A DNA stretch of 64,000 bases from Diadophis punctatus similis (taxonomy: Eukaryota > Chordata > Lepidosauria > Squamata > Dipsadidae). Shown here in pieces: positions 1-12,581 of the stretch. A program made the translations under genes and the position numbers. The notes below the pieces were generated by a model, which saw only the letters and a program-made list of their open reading frames with translations, was not told the DNA's origin and ran no database searches. Numbering within the stretch: position 1 is the first letter of the stretch; each line of letters opens with the position of its first letter. Where the stretch lies: assembly GCA_023053685.1 (NCBI GenBank), contig JALIGW010000001.1, forward strand, positions 230,442,434 to 230,506,433, written 5' to 3'.

Positions 1-59
1 AGTTCTGAAATCTTTTCAGTCCTGGTTCAACAAAATGTTCATTAGGAGTTGCCAGAAAT

Positions 60-860
60 ATTAAACAAATAGTTTATTCCTGATCAAATAATCAAACTTT
101 GCATTTCTTCTTTTTGCTCTTCACAATCTTGATCTTCCAATGGTATTGCAGGATTTGATCTTTCATTAATCTTTGGCATTCAAAAGAAGTCTTCAAAGTT
201 TTTGCCAATCTGCTTTCTACGTCCCATAAAGAGGTATTATTCAGGATTTCCTGTTGCAGCTGTTTCATCTCCAGATCTTTTCCTTGATTTGTCTTTTGTA
301 TTTCCATTTTGGTAATATCAATTTAGTTGACTTCCATTGTTCAATCTCTTTATGTGAGGTAACAGGTTTTTTTTTTAGGTTTTTCTCATCATGTAACAAT
401 TTTCCCACTGAATTTTCTATCTTTTCTGAGATATTAATACCTCAGTCCAGTTTTTTTAAAATTCTTTAAGTAAGAAAAAGTTAAAGCTAGCTTAGCCATT
501 ATAACTCTTTTCTGCCTTGTTCTTTAGTTCTGTCTAGAGTCCATTTGCAGCTTTCATCAATCCTCTGTTGTGAGTATGGGCTAGGGTTCCATTTCAGTCA
601 TTTCCAATGAATATATTATTATATACTTGTTTTTAAAAGTAACCAATATTCCAAATATCTCTGGTCTTCCAGTTGTCTGAGCCCAATCTGGCCTTCTGGT
701 GTGAGTCATGGGTGAAAAAGAAGATCAGCGAGTAGACTATTCCTTCAAAGCTCTGTGGAGGAGAAAACAGGAGATCACCCAACAGTGCTCCGAATGGCAC
801 CATAAAACAGGTCTCCCATGGTTTGAGTGCCAAGAGCTGAGATGACATCTTTGTTCTCAG
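60..860 (-). mobile_element. L1-like LINE fragment, ORF1 N-terminal coiled coil
   Basis: On the minus strand 92-307 reads a Lys/Glu/Gln-rich stretch starting MEIQKTNQGKDLEMKQLQQE, with heptad-like spacing typical of L1 ORF1 coiled coils. The last part reads better in a second frame (LEDQDCEEQKEEM), so there is a frameshift. Upstream (310-860) is A-rich and could be 5' UTR. Family assignment is from coiled-coil character only; it could be another repeat. Confidence 0.35.
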
Positions 861-1093
861 AAGTGACAGAGCTTCTAATAGGGACTGATACTCACTTTCT
901 AATCACATTCAATATTGAGTTTAACCACTTTATGAATATTGGAGACTTTCAAAACAGTGTGGTTCATTTGAAACTTGCTGAGTTTCACCTTCTTCTTTGG
1001 ATTTAAGACATTGTAAACAGAGAATTAAGAATTTAAAATATATACAATATACAATTGGCAAAAAGCAAAAAAAAAGAATTTTGATTTAAGATA

Positions 1094-1333
1094 TGATAGC
1101 AATAGCAATAGCACTTTACTTATATACCGCTTCATAGTGCTTTACAGCCCTCTCTAAGCGGTTTACAGAGTTCAGCATATTGCCCCCAACAATCTGGGTC
1201 CTCATTTTACCGACCTCAGAAGGATGGAAGGCTGAGTCAACCTTGAGCCTAGTGAGATTTGAACAGCTGAACTGCTGAATTAGCAGTCAGCCTGCAGTCG
1301 CAGCATTTAACCACTGCACCACTTCAGCTCTGA
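1094..1333 (-). mobile_element. Sauria SINE (GCTATT-tail subfamily)
   Basis: The minus strand has a tRNA-like head, the core motifs ctcaaggttgactcagcctt and tgttgggggcaatatgctga, and a tail that reads as (gctatt)n, seen here as agcaatagcaatagcac at the left end. The B box is mutated (ttcaaatctc). Six further copies in the window share the core. Confidence 0.85.
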
Positions 1334-4146
1334 TAAATCCAAATTCAAAGCTCCATAATTATTTTTCCCATTTAATCCTCTATATGCTATTGGGACAAAT
1401 CATATCTTATCCTAACTTTATTCCCAGAATTATTGCAGATAAAATAAGCAAATCTTATTGTTGTGAAATTTTTATTAACACAGTGCAATGAAATGTGCAC
1501 TAGGAGATGGAGTAGGGGGTGGGGAATTCTCAGCAGCACCACAGCTGCCCAGGAAGGAGGCAGCACATTCCAGAGAGAAGCCCAAATTAAGAGACTGTGA
1601 AGTCCTGAGTTGGATGTGGGAGGGAGGAAGAAGTTCAAAGTAGCCACACCTTAGAATCTCTCATGGTGTATCTGTTAGATTAGAAGGCTATAACTTCTAA
1701 GTTTTTAGAGTTCTACATTGTGATTTTTTAAATATTTCATACATATAAATAAATGAATAAATAGGTTTGTATCACCAGAATAAATTAATATTTCTATCTC
1801 TGGCAAGATATAACAGGCTGTACTTGGCTTTTAATTTTAGAAATACAGTGTACGGAGTTCAACCAGATTCTTCTGTTTGGCTACTGAGACAGAATACAAC
1901 TATTTTGTTCAAATGGCATCCAATCTGTTTTAATGTCTCTTGTTTCATACAGGTTGCTCTGATATAGAAAATTGTATGAAAAAAATGCCAGATTAGCAAG
2001 AGTATTAGTTGGATTCAGAGTTCATGCTTTTTTTTTCTAATTCTATATTAGCTGCTGACTTTAATAGTCTGTTGTTCATTTGGATAGCCTTACTTCTCAG
2101 TTCATCAGACTGTGATTAAAGCATTAGTGGTTTATTCTTATATAAGTGTACCAACCATCCTCAGTTGCTCCAGTTATGTAACAATGAAAGAGGCAATGCA
2201 GAATTAATTTAGAGCACCTTATTCAGCAGAGAAAATTGCCAAAGGTATAGTATTACTGAATTTGTTTAGAATTCTGGTATCTATGCCCTGAGAGGCTTTT
2301 CCTTCTGCTGTAGAATTAAAAATCTTTTATATATAAATGGAACAAGATCGGCAAACACCATCCAGCAATTCCAGGAGACTATCAATATATTTTAATATAT
2401 TTATTTTATGGTGAAATGTAAGCATTTCACCATAATTCAGAATGTACATTCCAAGCAGTCCTCCTTGTCATTGGCCAAATAACTGAACAATCTTGGGAAG
2501 CAGTTTTTGAGATGAACCTTGATGGAATGGAAGATGGGGCTTTGAACTCTTCCTCCTCCACCCTAGATCTCTCTTATTTGCAGTGTTAGCCTACCTCATC
2601 TTCATTGATGTAGAGGAGTAAGGAGATTGCCTTGAAGAAAATATATGGCAGCCATTGAGAAAGCATGAACTTAGCCCAAATAAACATGAAGATGAGACAA
2701 AGAAAGTTAAGATTATATTGCTTTGATTCTTTTTGATATCAGAAGGAGGTAAAAAAAACACTCTCAGGCTTTCAAGAAGCTGTCATTTGTATCAATAAAA
2801 TTCTAGTTTTTGTATTTCTTGTAGTGTTTGCTTCCTGACTGGGTCTTACCGCTAAGGGCTACTATTGATGGTTATTTCAATGCCGTAATCATTTATCAAG
2901 GTCTGACAGATATTCATTTGGTCCCTTCCATGAATATAGGTATTGCAATAATATTAGATAAATCTTCTCAAAAATTCTCCATCTCTCTATATCTTTCATT
3001 GGAATTTCTTGTTTCTTGACATAGCCTGGCACATGAATTTCTTTCAAATTCTATCTCCAGGACAACTTATTAACCCTTCATTATTGTCTATTAATTTATT
3101 CTGCAATATCTACCATTCATGACTTGGCTATAAGATGAAGAACACTCAATAATGAAGAAAATCGTGTTTGTTCAAATTAAATGAGCACAGAAAGAATTCA
3201 TTCATAAAATTACAGATTACTTAACAAGGTATCCTATTTTATGACTAATCCACACATCATGTAGTGTTTGAGATTTAATACAGTATTCCAGGGACTGGTT
3301 TTTGCATCATGCATTAAGGAATGTTAATTTTTTTGAGGATTCCGGTATTGAAACTGTAGTCTTTTTGCTGATTTGTACATAAGCTCAGAAAACCTTAGAC
3401 ATGCATATGCGTTCCTTGCATGGGAGAAAAGACAATATGAAACTTCTAGTTATGGTTTATAATTTGCATTTTTTAAATATTCTTTGACAATGAGAAATGA
3501 GAGTTATAGAATTCAGAATTAGTTAAAAACACAGAAAATCTCAGTTATGGCCTCAGACTATTCTCCACTGGATAGTGCTTTAAATTCTATTAAAGTATCA
3601 CAGAATATCCATGGGAACCGTGAGTCCAGCAGTTCATGAACCATTTATACTTTGGATCATTATGTAAAACAGTCTCGATGCTCTAAATCTTTAAATTTCT
3701 GGAAACATTGTGGTTACTGAAAGAACATTTACCATGGGAATCATAATTGTTTCTGTAAATATGATACGATTATTGTACTTGTATATTATTGTTATTCTCT
3801 ACATCTCTCTATATATACTTTATTGCTAATTAATAATACCATTTCCTGCAATTTACGAGATTTAGTCCCTGAAAGCTTATGCCATATATATTTGTGCCAA
3901 GGCGCTTTAAGACACTGTTGTTTTTGTTATATGACTAAACCTTATATGCATTTGAATGAACATTAGCATAATTTTAATAGAAAATGAGCAAATACCATTA
4001 ATGTTTTTGTCAACTGGTCCACGTTTCCTGAATATCTATTTTCTACATTATTTTATTACTGAACTAGTGAAAGATGGTAGACAGAACATTGCCATATAAT
4101 CTAAGACATAGATTTTAATCTCTTGTATCCTCCTTTTCTCTTCTAG
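1334..4146. other. Intron, mostly unassigned AT-rich sequence
   Basis: No convincing ORF, SINE or TIR element was recognised. Short ORFs at 1387-1647 and 2828-3019 have no recognisable motif. A small perfect inverted repeat lies at 2406-2435. The end holds the pyrimidine-rich acceptor of the first BRSK2 exon here (cctccttttctcttctag). Confidence 0.5.
2406..2435. repeat. Perfect 13-bp inverted repeat
   Basis: Arm ttatggtgaaatg is followed by a taag spacer and its exact reverse complement catttcaccataa. No element boundaries are seen around it, and no function is assigned. Confidence 0.7.
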
Positions 4147-4232
4147 GTGGAACGGGAAATAGCCATCTTGAAGTTGATAGAACATCCCCACGTTTTAAAG
4201 CTGCACGACGTTTATGAAAATAAAAAATATTT
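4147..4232 (+). CDS. BRSK2: BRSK2 coding exon (probably exon 3), kinase N-lobe
   Basis: The 86-bp exon follows acceptor ttctag and ends at donor tt|gtaggt. It reads VEREIAILKLIEHPHVLKLH then DVYENKKY plus two bases of a Leu codon. It covers the alphaC helix, including the Glu of REI that pairs with the VAIK lysine, and strands beta4 and beta5 up to the hinge. The tt left at the end joins the first a of the next exon to give tta (Leu), continuing ...KKYL-YLVLE as in vertebrate BRSK proteins. The apparent downstream stop (ttg tag) is read only if the intron is retained. This segment is identical in BRSK1 and BRSK2, so it does not discriminate them. Confidence 0.95.
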
Positions 4233-4771
<539 letters not shown>

Positions 4772-4784
4772 ATATATATATGTA

Positions 4785-4990
<206 letters not shown>

Positions 4991-5149
4991 AATATCAAAA
5001 GCCTCAAGAGACTTCTAAAGAGGAATAAAGCTTTTCAAATTGCCTAGGTGCATGACATAGGTTATGTCTTGCGTCCCCCGCCATAGATAATTGGCAGTGG
5101 AGTTATTTTAACAAGAGATTTTACATATTCCCTGCAGTCATTCCCAGTC

Positions 5150-5400
5150 AGTAGTTTAACAGCAGTATTCTGAACTCATTGAAATTTCTGAATCCTATTC
5201 AAAATCAGTTCCTCCCTACAAAGGAGGTCATAGTAATCCAGAGGGATGTAGTTAAGGCAAGGCCAGATTGGAACTACTATACAGTATTATTTCCAGAAAG
5301 AGGTATAGCTAGTGCACTGGCTTTAGATGAGACTTCTACCTACTCCCAAACTAGGAATGGAGTTCAAGATTAATCTTCTTACTGGACCATGATGTCTTAA
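5150..5400 (-). mobile_element. L2-like LINE fragment, degraded
   Basis: The + strand motifs attctgaactcattgaaatt and catagtaatccagagggatg resemble the antisense of reptile L2-type LINE sequence, comparable to cattctgtaccaattgtagt at 6580-6600. No reading frame survives. Confidence 0.35.
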
Positions 5401-6044
5401 TTGTTGATGTTTAAAGATTTATTAAAATTGCATCAGCTTTATAGGCTTTAGAGAGGTTTTGTTATGCATTATTATATTTTGTTTTGTTATTACTTATTTA
5501 TTTAACTGCACTGGCAGGCTTTTTGTTATAAGAAGAATAAAACCTGGAAGTAGATAAATGTAGGAGTACATCCAAACTGTGAACTTGAGTCTTCAAGAGG
5601 AATGGGAAGCTATCACAAGCAGTGTTCCCATTCTCATCTGCCTTTCAACCAAGGGTGATCACCAATTTCTCTGGCTGGAGCTTTAAGCTAATTTTCTCTT
5701 AGAAATCTCATCACCAGGCATCACCTATTGATTTGAAACATACACTATTTTCTTGTGTGCAAAATACAAAAAAAATGCAAACATTTCCGACATTATGGCA
5801 AGCAAAGAAGTGAGCAAGATTCAAATTCGCCTACCTGGGCTGTAGGTAGCCTTTTAAAATAACACGTCTCCTTGACAATGAGATTGCTAAACCAAGGGGA
5901 GAATGTGGAATGGAAGTAATGATCACATATAAACTGTTCAACTAGAACAAGAAATTGTTATCAAACAAAATTAATCCATAAATTCAAAAATTAACTGTAG
6001 AAGATGAAGCAGTTCACTATTTCTCTCTCGCTCTCTTTCCCTCT
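5401..6044. other. Intron, nothing recognised
   Basis: AT-rich sequence without ORF, TIR or SINE boxes that I could identify. Confidence 0.5.
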
Positions 6045-6632
6045 CTTTTTATTTATTTATAAGAGTTCTTATAGGCCGCCCAATCCCATGGGACTCAGGG
6101 CGGCTTACAGCAGAGATTAGAACTACATAGTTAAAATAACATTTAAAAACATATTACAGTTTAAAAAAAACCATTCATACTTGGGGGGAATCATCTCTTC
6201 ACCCCGCCTGCCGGAAGAGCCATGTTTTTACTGCCTTGCGGAAGGCCAGTAGGGTGAGGATAGTCCGGATCTCTGGCGGGAGTTGGTTCCAGAGAGCTGG
6301 GGCTCCCACAGAGAAGGCCCTCCCCCTTGGGCCCGCCAGCCGACATTGTTTGGCAGACGGGACCTGGAGGAGGCCCTCTCTGTGGGACCTCACTGGTTGT
6401 AGGGAGGAATGTGGCAGGATGCGGTCCCGAAGGTAACCTGGCCCTGAGCCATGTAGGGCTTTAAAAGTCAAAACCAACACCTTGAATTGCGACCGGAGAC
6501 TGATGGGCAGCCAATGCAGCTGGCGGAGGATGGGTGTTACGTGGGTGTATCTCGGTACACCCACCACAGCTCGCGCAGCTGCATTCTGTACCAATTGTAG
6601 TCTCAATTGTAGTCTCTTGAAAGTCTTTTCAA
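6045..6632 (-). mobile_element. L2-like LINE, 3' end with reverse transcriptase C-terminal region
   Basis: The minus-strand ORF 6199-6645 (148 aa) contains QLVQNAAARAVVGVPRYTHV, then LHWLPISLRSQFKVL, LTFKALHG, PALWNQLPPEIR and FRKAVKTWLF. This is the conserved C-terminal tail of L2/Rex-type non-LTR polyproteins. The 3' UTR to the left carries the ggccgcccaat...gggcggctt motif and a (tttatttat) end. The element is strongly 5'-truncated: no catalytic RT motifs or endonuclease are present. A 14-bp tandem duplication (caattgtagtct) lies at its right edge. Confidence 0.8.
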
Positions 6633-6659
6633 CAATGAACTGCAATACCAGAAAAATAA

Positions 6660-6717
6660 TAATTTTATTTATTTATTTATAAAATTTATAGGCTGCCCAT
6701 CTTACCTCAAGGTAACT
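6660..6717 (-). mobile_element. 58-bp L2-like 3' stub with target-site duplication
   Basis: The sequence tttatttatttataaaattt plus ggctgcccatcttacctc is the 3' end of an L2-like element. It is bounded by ccagaaaaataa at 6648-6659 and again at 6718-6729, a perfect 12-bp duplication. Confidence 0.7.
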
Positions 6718-6729
6718 CCAGAAAAATAA

Positions 6730-7149
6730 CAGGAAAAAAATATTCTCAGCCTTTTTGTTTGTATAGACACACGTGACTTATCTGCCTGTTCCCGGATTGT
6801 TTTTAAGTGTAGCTATTAGCAATATACAACAGTTTATAATTATGATACTTTCATATTTGCTGTACTGCTGTACTGTAAAAAGTAAAAACATTATATAATC
6901 TGGAGATGAGTAACTGAACTCTAGACAGACAGTAGATAGTCACCCAGTGAAAACATTTTAATGTTAGATTTAAGAACTAAATATACTGTATATATAGATG
7001 TATTCCTTCCTAACCTTATTGAGAAAATTCCAAATAGCAAAGTGTGCTAGTCACAGGGAATAGAAATGTTCTTTTAACATTTTTATTGTGCATTTCCTAA
7101 TACAGAATACTGCATTAAAAGCACAACATTAGGCATGTCTGCTTAGAAT
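6730..7149. other. Intron, nothing recognised
   Basis: AT-rich sequence, no supported feature. Confidence 0.5.
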
Positions 7150-7805
7150 TAGAGTCAGTTTGGTTAAGGCACCAGGCTCGAAACCAGGAGACAGAGAGTT
7201 TCAGTCTTTTTTTTTTTCAAAAAAGTTTTTTATTTTTTAACATTCTTCATATAAGCATCAATACATATACCATAGTGTATTATCAAAAATTTACATAAGT
7301 TTTATATTATATATCCAGTACTCAAAATTCAAATATAATATTCTAACATCTATCATTACTAAATTGCCTATCTGTCCTACCATATCAAATCCAATCACTC
7401 CCTTCCCTCTATCCTTCTCCCCTTCTTCTACTTTCTTCCTCCTTCTCTCCCCTCTTCCTCCTTCCCCTCCTTCCATCTATCTCCTTCTCACTCTTCTACC
7501 TTCAATCTTCTTCCCTACCTACACTCTTCCTTCTTTCCTCCTCTCTACCACTTCCTCTTCCTCCTTCTTCTCCTTCCTGAGTGTATTCATTTTTAATCTA
7601 TTTTAAAAGACAGACAAGCAATACATCTCCTTAGCTTACATTTAAAATTGCTATTTTCAAATCTTTTCTGAGAGAGAGTTTCAGTCTTGCCCTAGTCATG
7701 AAGCTAGCTGGGTGACCTTGGTCCTGTCATTCTTTCTCAGTCCTAGGAAGGAATCAATGGCAAGACACTTCTGAAACCTTGCTAAGAAGACTACAGGGAT
7801 TATTC
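7150..7805 (+). mobile_element. tRNA-like SINE (ACA-SINE2-like), split by an L1 insertion
   Basis: The head agtttggttaaggcaccagg and gaaaccaggagacagagagt (7150-7208) continues after 7672 with tttcagtcttgccctagtca, gctgggtgaccttggtcc and a 3' part ending near 7805. The family is an abundant squamate SINE, recalled from Anolis. The insertion lies in the B-box region and duplicates it. Confidence 0.65.
7209..7672 (-). mobile_element. L1-like LINE 3' end with polypurine 3' UTR
   Basis: The left border is poly-T (antisense poly-A). The element has a long polypyrimidine tract (7395-7575) that is a polypurine tract on its own strand, as in L1 3' UTRs. It is flanked by agagagtttcagtctt at 7193-7208 and 7673-7688, a 16-bp target-site duplication. 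No ORF2 is retained. Confidence 0.7.
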
Positions 7806-7810
7806 TAGGC

Positions 7811-8457
7811 CAGGGGTGTTAAACTCGATTTCATTGAGAGCCGCATCAGAGTTGTGTTTGACCTTGGAGGGCCGGGGGGGGGGCATGGGACGTAGCCGGG
7901 GGGTAGTAGCCATGGTGGGCATGGCCAGGGGTGGCCATGGCCATGGTGGGCGTCACACGGGACTCGTCGGAGGCACCTCTGGTGGCCAAGTGCTAAGGCA
8001 GGACTTCCCTGAGACCCTCCCTCATTCTCATTATAATCCTTCCTTCCTTCCTTCCTTCCTTCCTTCCTTCCTTCCTTCCTTCCTTCCTTCCTTCCTTCCT
8101 TCCTTCCTTCCTTCCTTCCCCTCTTTCCTTATTTTTCTTTCCTTGCTCTCTTCCCATCGTTCCTTCTTTGTCTTTCCTTTTTCCCTTTCTCCTTTCCATT
8201 TGCTCAAATGCAAAAAGGGGAAATATTTCTCCTTTTGTTTTGTTTTTAGCTTGTTTTTATAGCTCTCTGCCAGCGAAAACGGAGCTCATTTTTGGCCTGG
8301 ATGGCCTCCTGCACCCCTCTGCCAGCGATAATGGAACCTGGGGACGGGGGCAGCTGCACACTGCGGGCCAGTCCTTTGTTGTTTCCAGGCCAGCCTTGCG
8401 GGCCGGATCTAAGCACCCCACGGATGGGGCCCGCAGGCCTTGAGTTTGACAACCCTG
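7811..8457. mobile_element. hAT-like MITE (CAGGGGTGTNAAACTC family)
   Basis: The termini are caggggtgttaaactcg and its inverted partner gagtttgacaaccctg. Flanking 8-mers ttctaggc (7803-7810) and tcctaggc (8458-8465) match at 7 of 8 positions, as expected for hAT. The interior is GC-rich and holds a CCTT microsatellite. No transposase is present, so the element is non-autonomous. Confidence 0.88.
8037..8118. repeat. (CCTT)n microsatellite inside a hAT MITE
   Basis: About 20 tetranucleotide units of cctt. The Arg/Lys/Gly and Ser/Phe/Leu/Pro ORFs over it are artefacts. Confidence 0.97.
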
Positions 8458-8685
8458 TCCTAGGCAGTCATCAGGAGCTGAAACTGGCTTGTAGCTCCTC
8501 CCACACACAAAAAAGCACTAAAATGCATAAAAGAAATTTTAAAATGGAAGGCAACTTTACTGACTTTGTAAAGTTCTGTGAATAAAGCAAGTTAATTGCA
8601 TCATAAAAGTCTGATCTGGAATCTTTTTGTAGTACGATTGCGCAAAGCACTGGAAAGAGGCTTTTTGTAAGAGAAGGGACCTTTC

Positions 8686-9241
8686 CAGGGGCGGGTTCCT
8701 ATTTTTTTTTGCGATCACTCTGTGGGTGTGGCTTATTTTGTGGGTGTGGCTTGCCAGCCATGTGACCAGGTGGGCATGGCTTGCCGGTCATGTGACCGGG
8801 TGGGCGTGGCTTCTCGGACTGCTGAATGGATGGGAACTGAGATAGGTCCTGCCGCCCATTCCCCCTCCCCTCAGCAGCTCGAGAAGCCTCAAACGTGCGA
8901 AAATGCCTAGGATCATCACCGCGCATTCGTGGCTTCTCGGACTGCTGAAGGGAGGGGAATGGAGATAGCTCCTGCCACCCATTCTTTCAGCGTCTCACGC
9001 GCTCCCTCAGCCATCCTCCCCTGATTGGACTCACTGTGGGGTAGGAAGGCAGCGCATGCGCAGTGCCGGGAGCTCGGCTTCTGGGCATGCGCAGAAGAAA
9101 TTTTTTTTAAAATGTAAAAAAAAAATTTTTTTTAATGGTGGCGCCCAGGCACCGGCAACCGACCGTACCTGTACTGTGATGTCACCAGCGGGCCGCTACC
9201 GGTGCTATAGAGTGGACCGCACCGGTAGGAACCCACCACTG
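8686..9241. mobile_element. hAT-like MITE (CAGNGGTGGGTTCCTA family)
   Basis: The left end caggggcgggttccta pairs with taggaacccaccactg at the right. Target-site duplication gacctttc is perfect at 8678-8685 and 9242-9249. The interior contains direct duplicates around ggcttctcggactgctgaa and palindromic gcgcatgcgc motifs. A close relative lies at 57685-58293. Confidence 0.92.
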
Positions 9242-9249
9242 GACCTTTC

Positions 9250-11284
9250 TTAAAACAAAGTATCTGTCTCCTATGGCAATTCAGCGCCGCTGCTTTGAAG
9301 ACTTTCTCCGGCTGTCTGCACAAACATATATACAGTATGAACAAATAGCATGCAGTTCTATGGGGGGTCTGCCAGCAAAACAAAGTGGAGGCATAACCAC
9401 CCAGAAAGGTTTCAAAGCTGTCTTAAAACCTTCCATTAGACAAAATTTCTCTACTGCTTTGAGCAGACCTGCTTCACTCATACCAGTATGCTTTGCAACA
9501 TGTCTTTTTCTAATGCGTAATAATTAGCCATACAGTCACATTGACCCTATAAAGCAGATTATGCTGTATCATAGCAACTGAGCACAGATTGGAATTAAGA
9601 TTTCTCATATCCATGTACAACACAACAGCTACAGAGCCATCCTGGCAATGTTAGATAGTGCCTCAAACTAATTGGGCTTTACTTTACAAAAGATTGATGC
9701 CACAATAAATGTGCTTATTATCAAGGTACTTCTATACTTTCTTGTGTTTCCCCCCCCCCCCGAATCACAAAACAGACTAGACTGACACTGTGTACAGTGC
9801 CATTTGAGGATTTATTATCATATATGACATTTGTTCCCCACTGATTAGATTTAAGGGATAGGAGACTTTCTCTATACTGATTTGGTGCGTGCTGCTCAGA
9901 ATATTTTTTCATCCCCCCACAGAAATCATAGCAAGAGGTGGGGGAAAAAAACCCACCCAAAGTCCATAAATAATCAAATTATGTTTGAAAAATGCATTGT
10001 GTTCAAACTATCAATCACTTTCGAAAATATTAGACCTGATAGCACTGCATACTAGTTGTGTAAATCTAAGGATTTGGAGTGCTGAAATTTCAGTTTATCT
10101 CTTGGTAAGATAGGGTAATAAAATGCTTCTCAGACAGCTATATCCCAGAACCTTAAGATGAAGGATATTTATTGTCAAAGTATAAAAATATTGCAATTTG
10201 ATTGATGGCGATAATTTAAAGAAAATTATACCGATGTTATACTAAAGGCCATTGCTTGCTATTAAAACAAGCTTGGTATGATTGGTAATGTGGAAACATA
10301 ATAAATCAATTAATGAGTTTTGGATAATACAGTAATGGAGTATGACTGTGGAGGGGTGAAAAAGCTCTGTGTCAGTAATTTCATACCTTGTAAAGTTCAG
10401 GTTTAAGAGGGGGATGCCGATGTTGCCAGCAAATACAACACAGCACAATCTTCTCCCCTTTACAAATTAGTCTCAGGTTAGTCGATCAGCGTTCCAACAA
10501 ACATCATATCTTAATTGCAGTGCTGGTGGCCTGGTTTCTTAGGCATATTATGAATTAAGATTGATATTTCGGATGCCGAAGACGGCGTTGCAGCATGGGG
10601 AGTGTTTCTTCGATAAATGTTAATTTCACAAATCATGTTTGACTTTGGGATTATTATTTAATTTGTGACAAAGGAGCTTTGGTTGAATAGATTCCTAATG
10701 AAGTCATGAATCAAATCATTTTTTTTCCACAGTTAATTTAAGAGCGAAAATGCATCTGGAGGGGAAAAAAATTAAAAATGTTGCTGCCTAGCTTAGCCAA
10801 AGTAATATCATTCTACTTTTCTTTCCAACATTTATGGAGGAGAAATTTATTATTAGGAGATGTAAGCATTCAGTGGAATCCAGTTCTTAGGTTTGCTGAC
10901 TCAGACTGCAAAGGCAGAAATCTCAAGTTAAATGCTTTTTCCAATTAACTCTCTTTGCATGGAAAACAAATGGACTGAGGAAAAAAGCTCCACCACTTCC
11001 TTCTGTAATATGTCAGGTTTTTTTTTAATCTATGATGTCCAGGAAAAAAACCAGTATATAATTCTGATGCATGCATATATCATTTCTAAGAACAGTGTTC
11101 CATTATGCAGACTGAATGCATTAAACTGAATAGCTGCCAAATAATGGCTGCATTCATAACACTAATAACCATGGCTTATTAACAAACCATAATGGTTTCA
11201 TTTGTGTAACCCATAATGGGTTGGGTTGAGCTATATTAAGGGTTAGAGCAATATGTAAGCCCTGAAGGTATACTAAATTTATTG
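9250..11284. other. Intron, nothing recognised
   Basis: Mostly AT-rich unique-looking sequence. Small ORFs at 9273-9527 and 9721-9960 show no domain. A CpG-containing patch at 10560-10600 is unexplained. Confidence 0.45.
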
Positions 11285-11292
11285 GCAGATAA

Positions 11293-11861
11293 CAGGGGGG
11301 GGGATTCAAAATTTTTAGCAACCAGTTCTCTGCCCGGTTGCTGGGTGGGCATGGCCATGGTGGCCATGGACTACTCGGTCTCCTGCACCATGCAGGGGGC
11401 GTTTTTGCTCTCCCCAGGCTCCGGAGGCTTTCTTCGAGCCTCCGGGAGGGCGAAAACGGCCTCCCCCGGGCTCCGGAAGCCCTCCGGAGGCCGGAAATGG
11501 GCCCATTTCTGGACTTCCGGAACTTCCAGAGGCCTGTTTTTCACCCTCCCCAGGCTCCAGAGGCTTTTCTCAAGCCTCCAGGAGGGTGAAAACAGCCTCC
11601 CCTGGGCTCCGGAGGCCCTCTGGAGGCCAGATATGGGCTCATTTCCAGATTCCTGGAACTTCTGGGAGGCCCGTTTTTCACCCTCCCAGAGCCTCCGCGT
11701 GGGCCCTGCACTACCTGGCATCCAAAACGGGCCGCATGGAGACTCCTGGGAGGAGAGGGGTGGGGCCAGCCAGTCCTTGCAACTACCAGTTCGGCGAACT
11801 AAATGTAAAATTAGCATCCAGTTCGCCCAAACCGGTCCAAACCAGCTGAATCCCACCCCTG
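11293..11861. mobile_element. hAT-like MITE, GC-rich interior
   Basis: The left end cagggggggggattcaaa pairs with ctgaatcccacccctg at the right. Flanks gcagataa and gcagaacc share only five of eight bases, so the duplication is eroded. The interior has repeated ggctccggaggc-like units that open ORFs up to 210 aa in both directions. These lack any domain and I treat them as spurious. Confidence 0.75.
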
Positions 11862-12009
11862 GCAGAACCACATCAAAAAGCCAGCTCCTTTGTGTAGGGA
11901 TGACATGTAAATGAAAACAACGGCTTCATTAGTATGTTATGGAACTATCTCTATGAAGTAAAAAGATATTAATTATATATTTAAAAAAGACTTAAGTACC
12001 AATTGGAGA

Positions 12010-12355
12010 GAATATTTGCAGCTCATGGTTGAACTGTTGGGTCATTGCTTCTCTCTGAGATTGGTTGTCACTAGCACCGATGAGGTTACGTAGTTTGGAT
12101 AATGAAACATCTTTAAGAAGACAACCACTCTCAGAGAGCACCAAGGACCTCTCATTTCAACCCTGATCCCTGCAAAAAAAAACAATCAAGACAGGAGAAT
12201 ATCTGTGGCTCAGGGTTGAAATGAGAATTCCTTGGTGCTCTCTGAGATTGGTTGTTTTCTTAAATACGTTTAATTATCCATCATTATTATGTTACCTAGT
12301 TGTATAATGTTGTGCAAGAAAACAACCAAGCTCAGAGAAGACCAAGGACCCCACA
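12010..12355. repeat. Unclassified repeat made of alternating inverted units
   Basis: The unit ccttggtgctctctgagatt plus ggttgtt (12231-12259) is the reverse complement of acaaccactctcagagagca plus ccaagg (12122-12151). Related inverted units lie at 12050-12076 and 12318-12351. Class and termini were not determined. Confidence 0.6.
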
Positions 12356-12465
12356 AATACCTAAGTATGAGAAAACAAGCATTGGGTTCTCACACAGAAG
12401 CACATTGTAACTGCTTCTGAAAAACAGTTTTATTTGGTAAGGATATCCCTTTTAGTAGTACTGCT

Positions 12466-12578
12466 TCTACTCAAGAAAAGATTAGACAATCATTTGTCTG
12501 AAATTTTATTTCCTGCCTGATCTGGGGGTTGGACTAAAAGACTTCAAAGGTCCTTTCCAACTCTTTTATTCTGTGATA
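12466..12578 (+). mobile_element. CR1 LINE 3' end
   Basis: The sequence gggggttggactaaaagact, then tcaaaggtcctttccaactc and the terminal octamer-like attctgtg, are the conserved CR1 3' end. It is strongly 5'-truncated. Confidence 0.85.
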
Positions 12579-12581
12579 TCA

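Noticed and set aside
6199..6645. 148-aa ORF as a host gene
   Set aside because: Its sequence is the C-terminal end of an L2-type LINE polyprotein, truncated and followed by the LINE 3' UTR.
8037..8118. Possible CRISPR-like regular array
   Set aside because: It is a plain CCTT microsatellite without spacers, in a vertebrate genome.
11282..11914. 210-aa ORF and antisense 166-aa ORF
   Set aside because: They lie wholly inside a GC-rich hAT MITE with repeated units and have no domain or intact neighbours.
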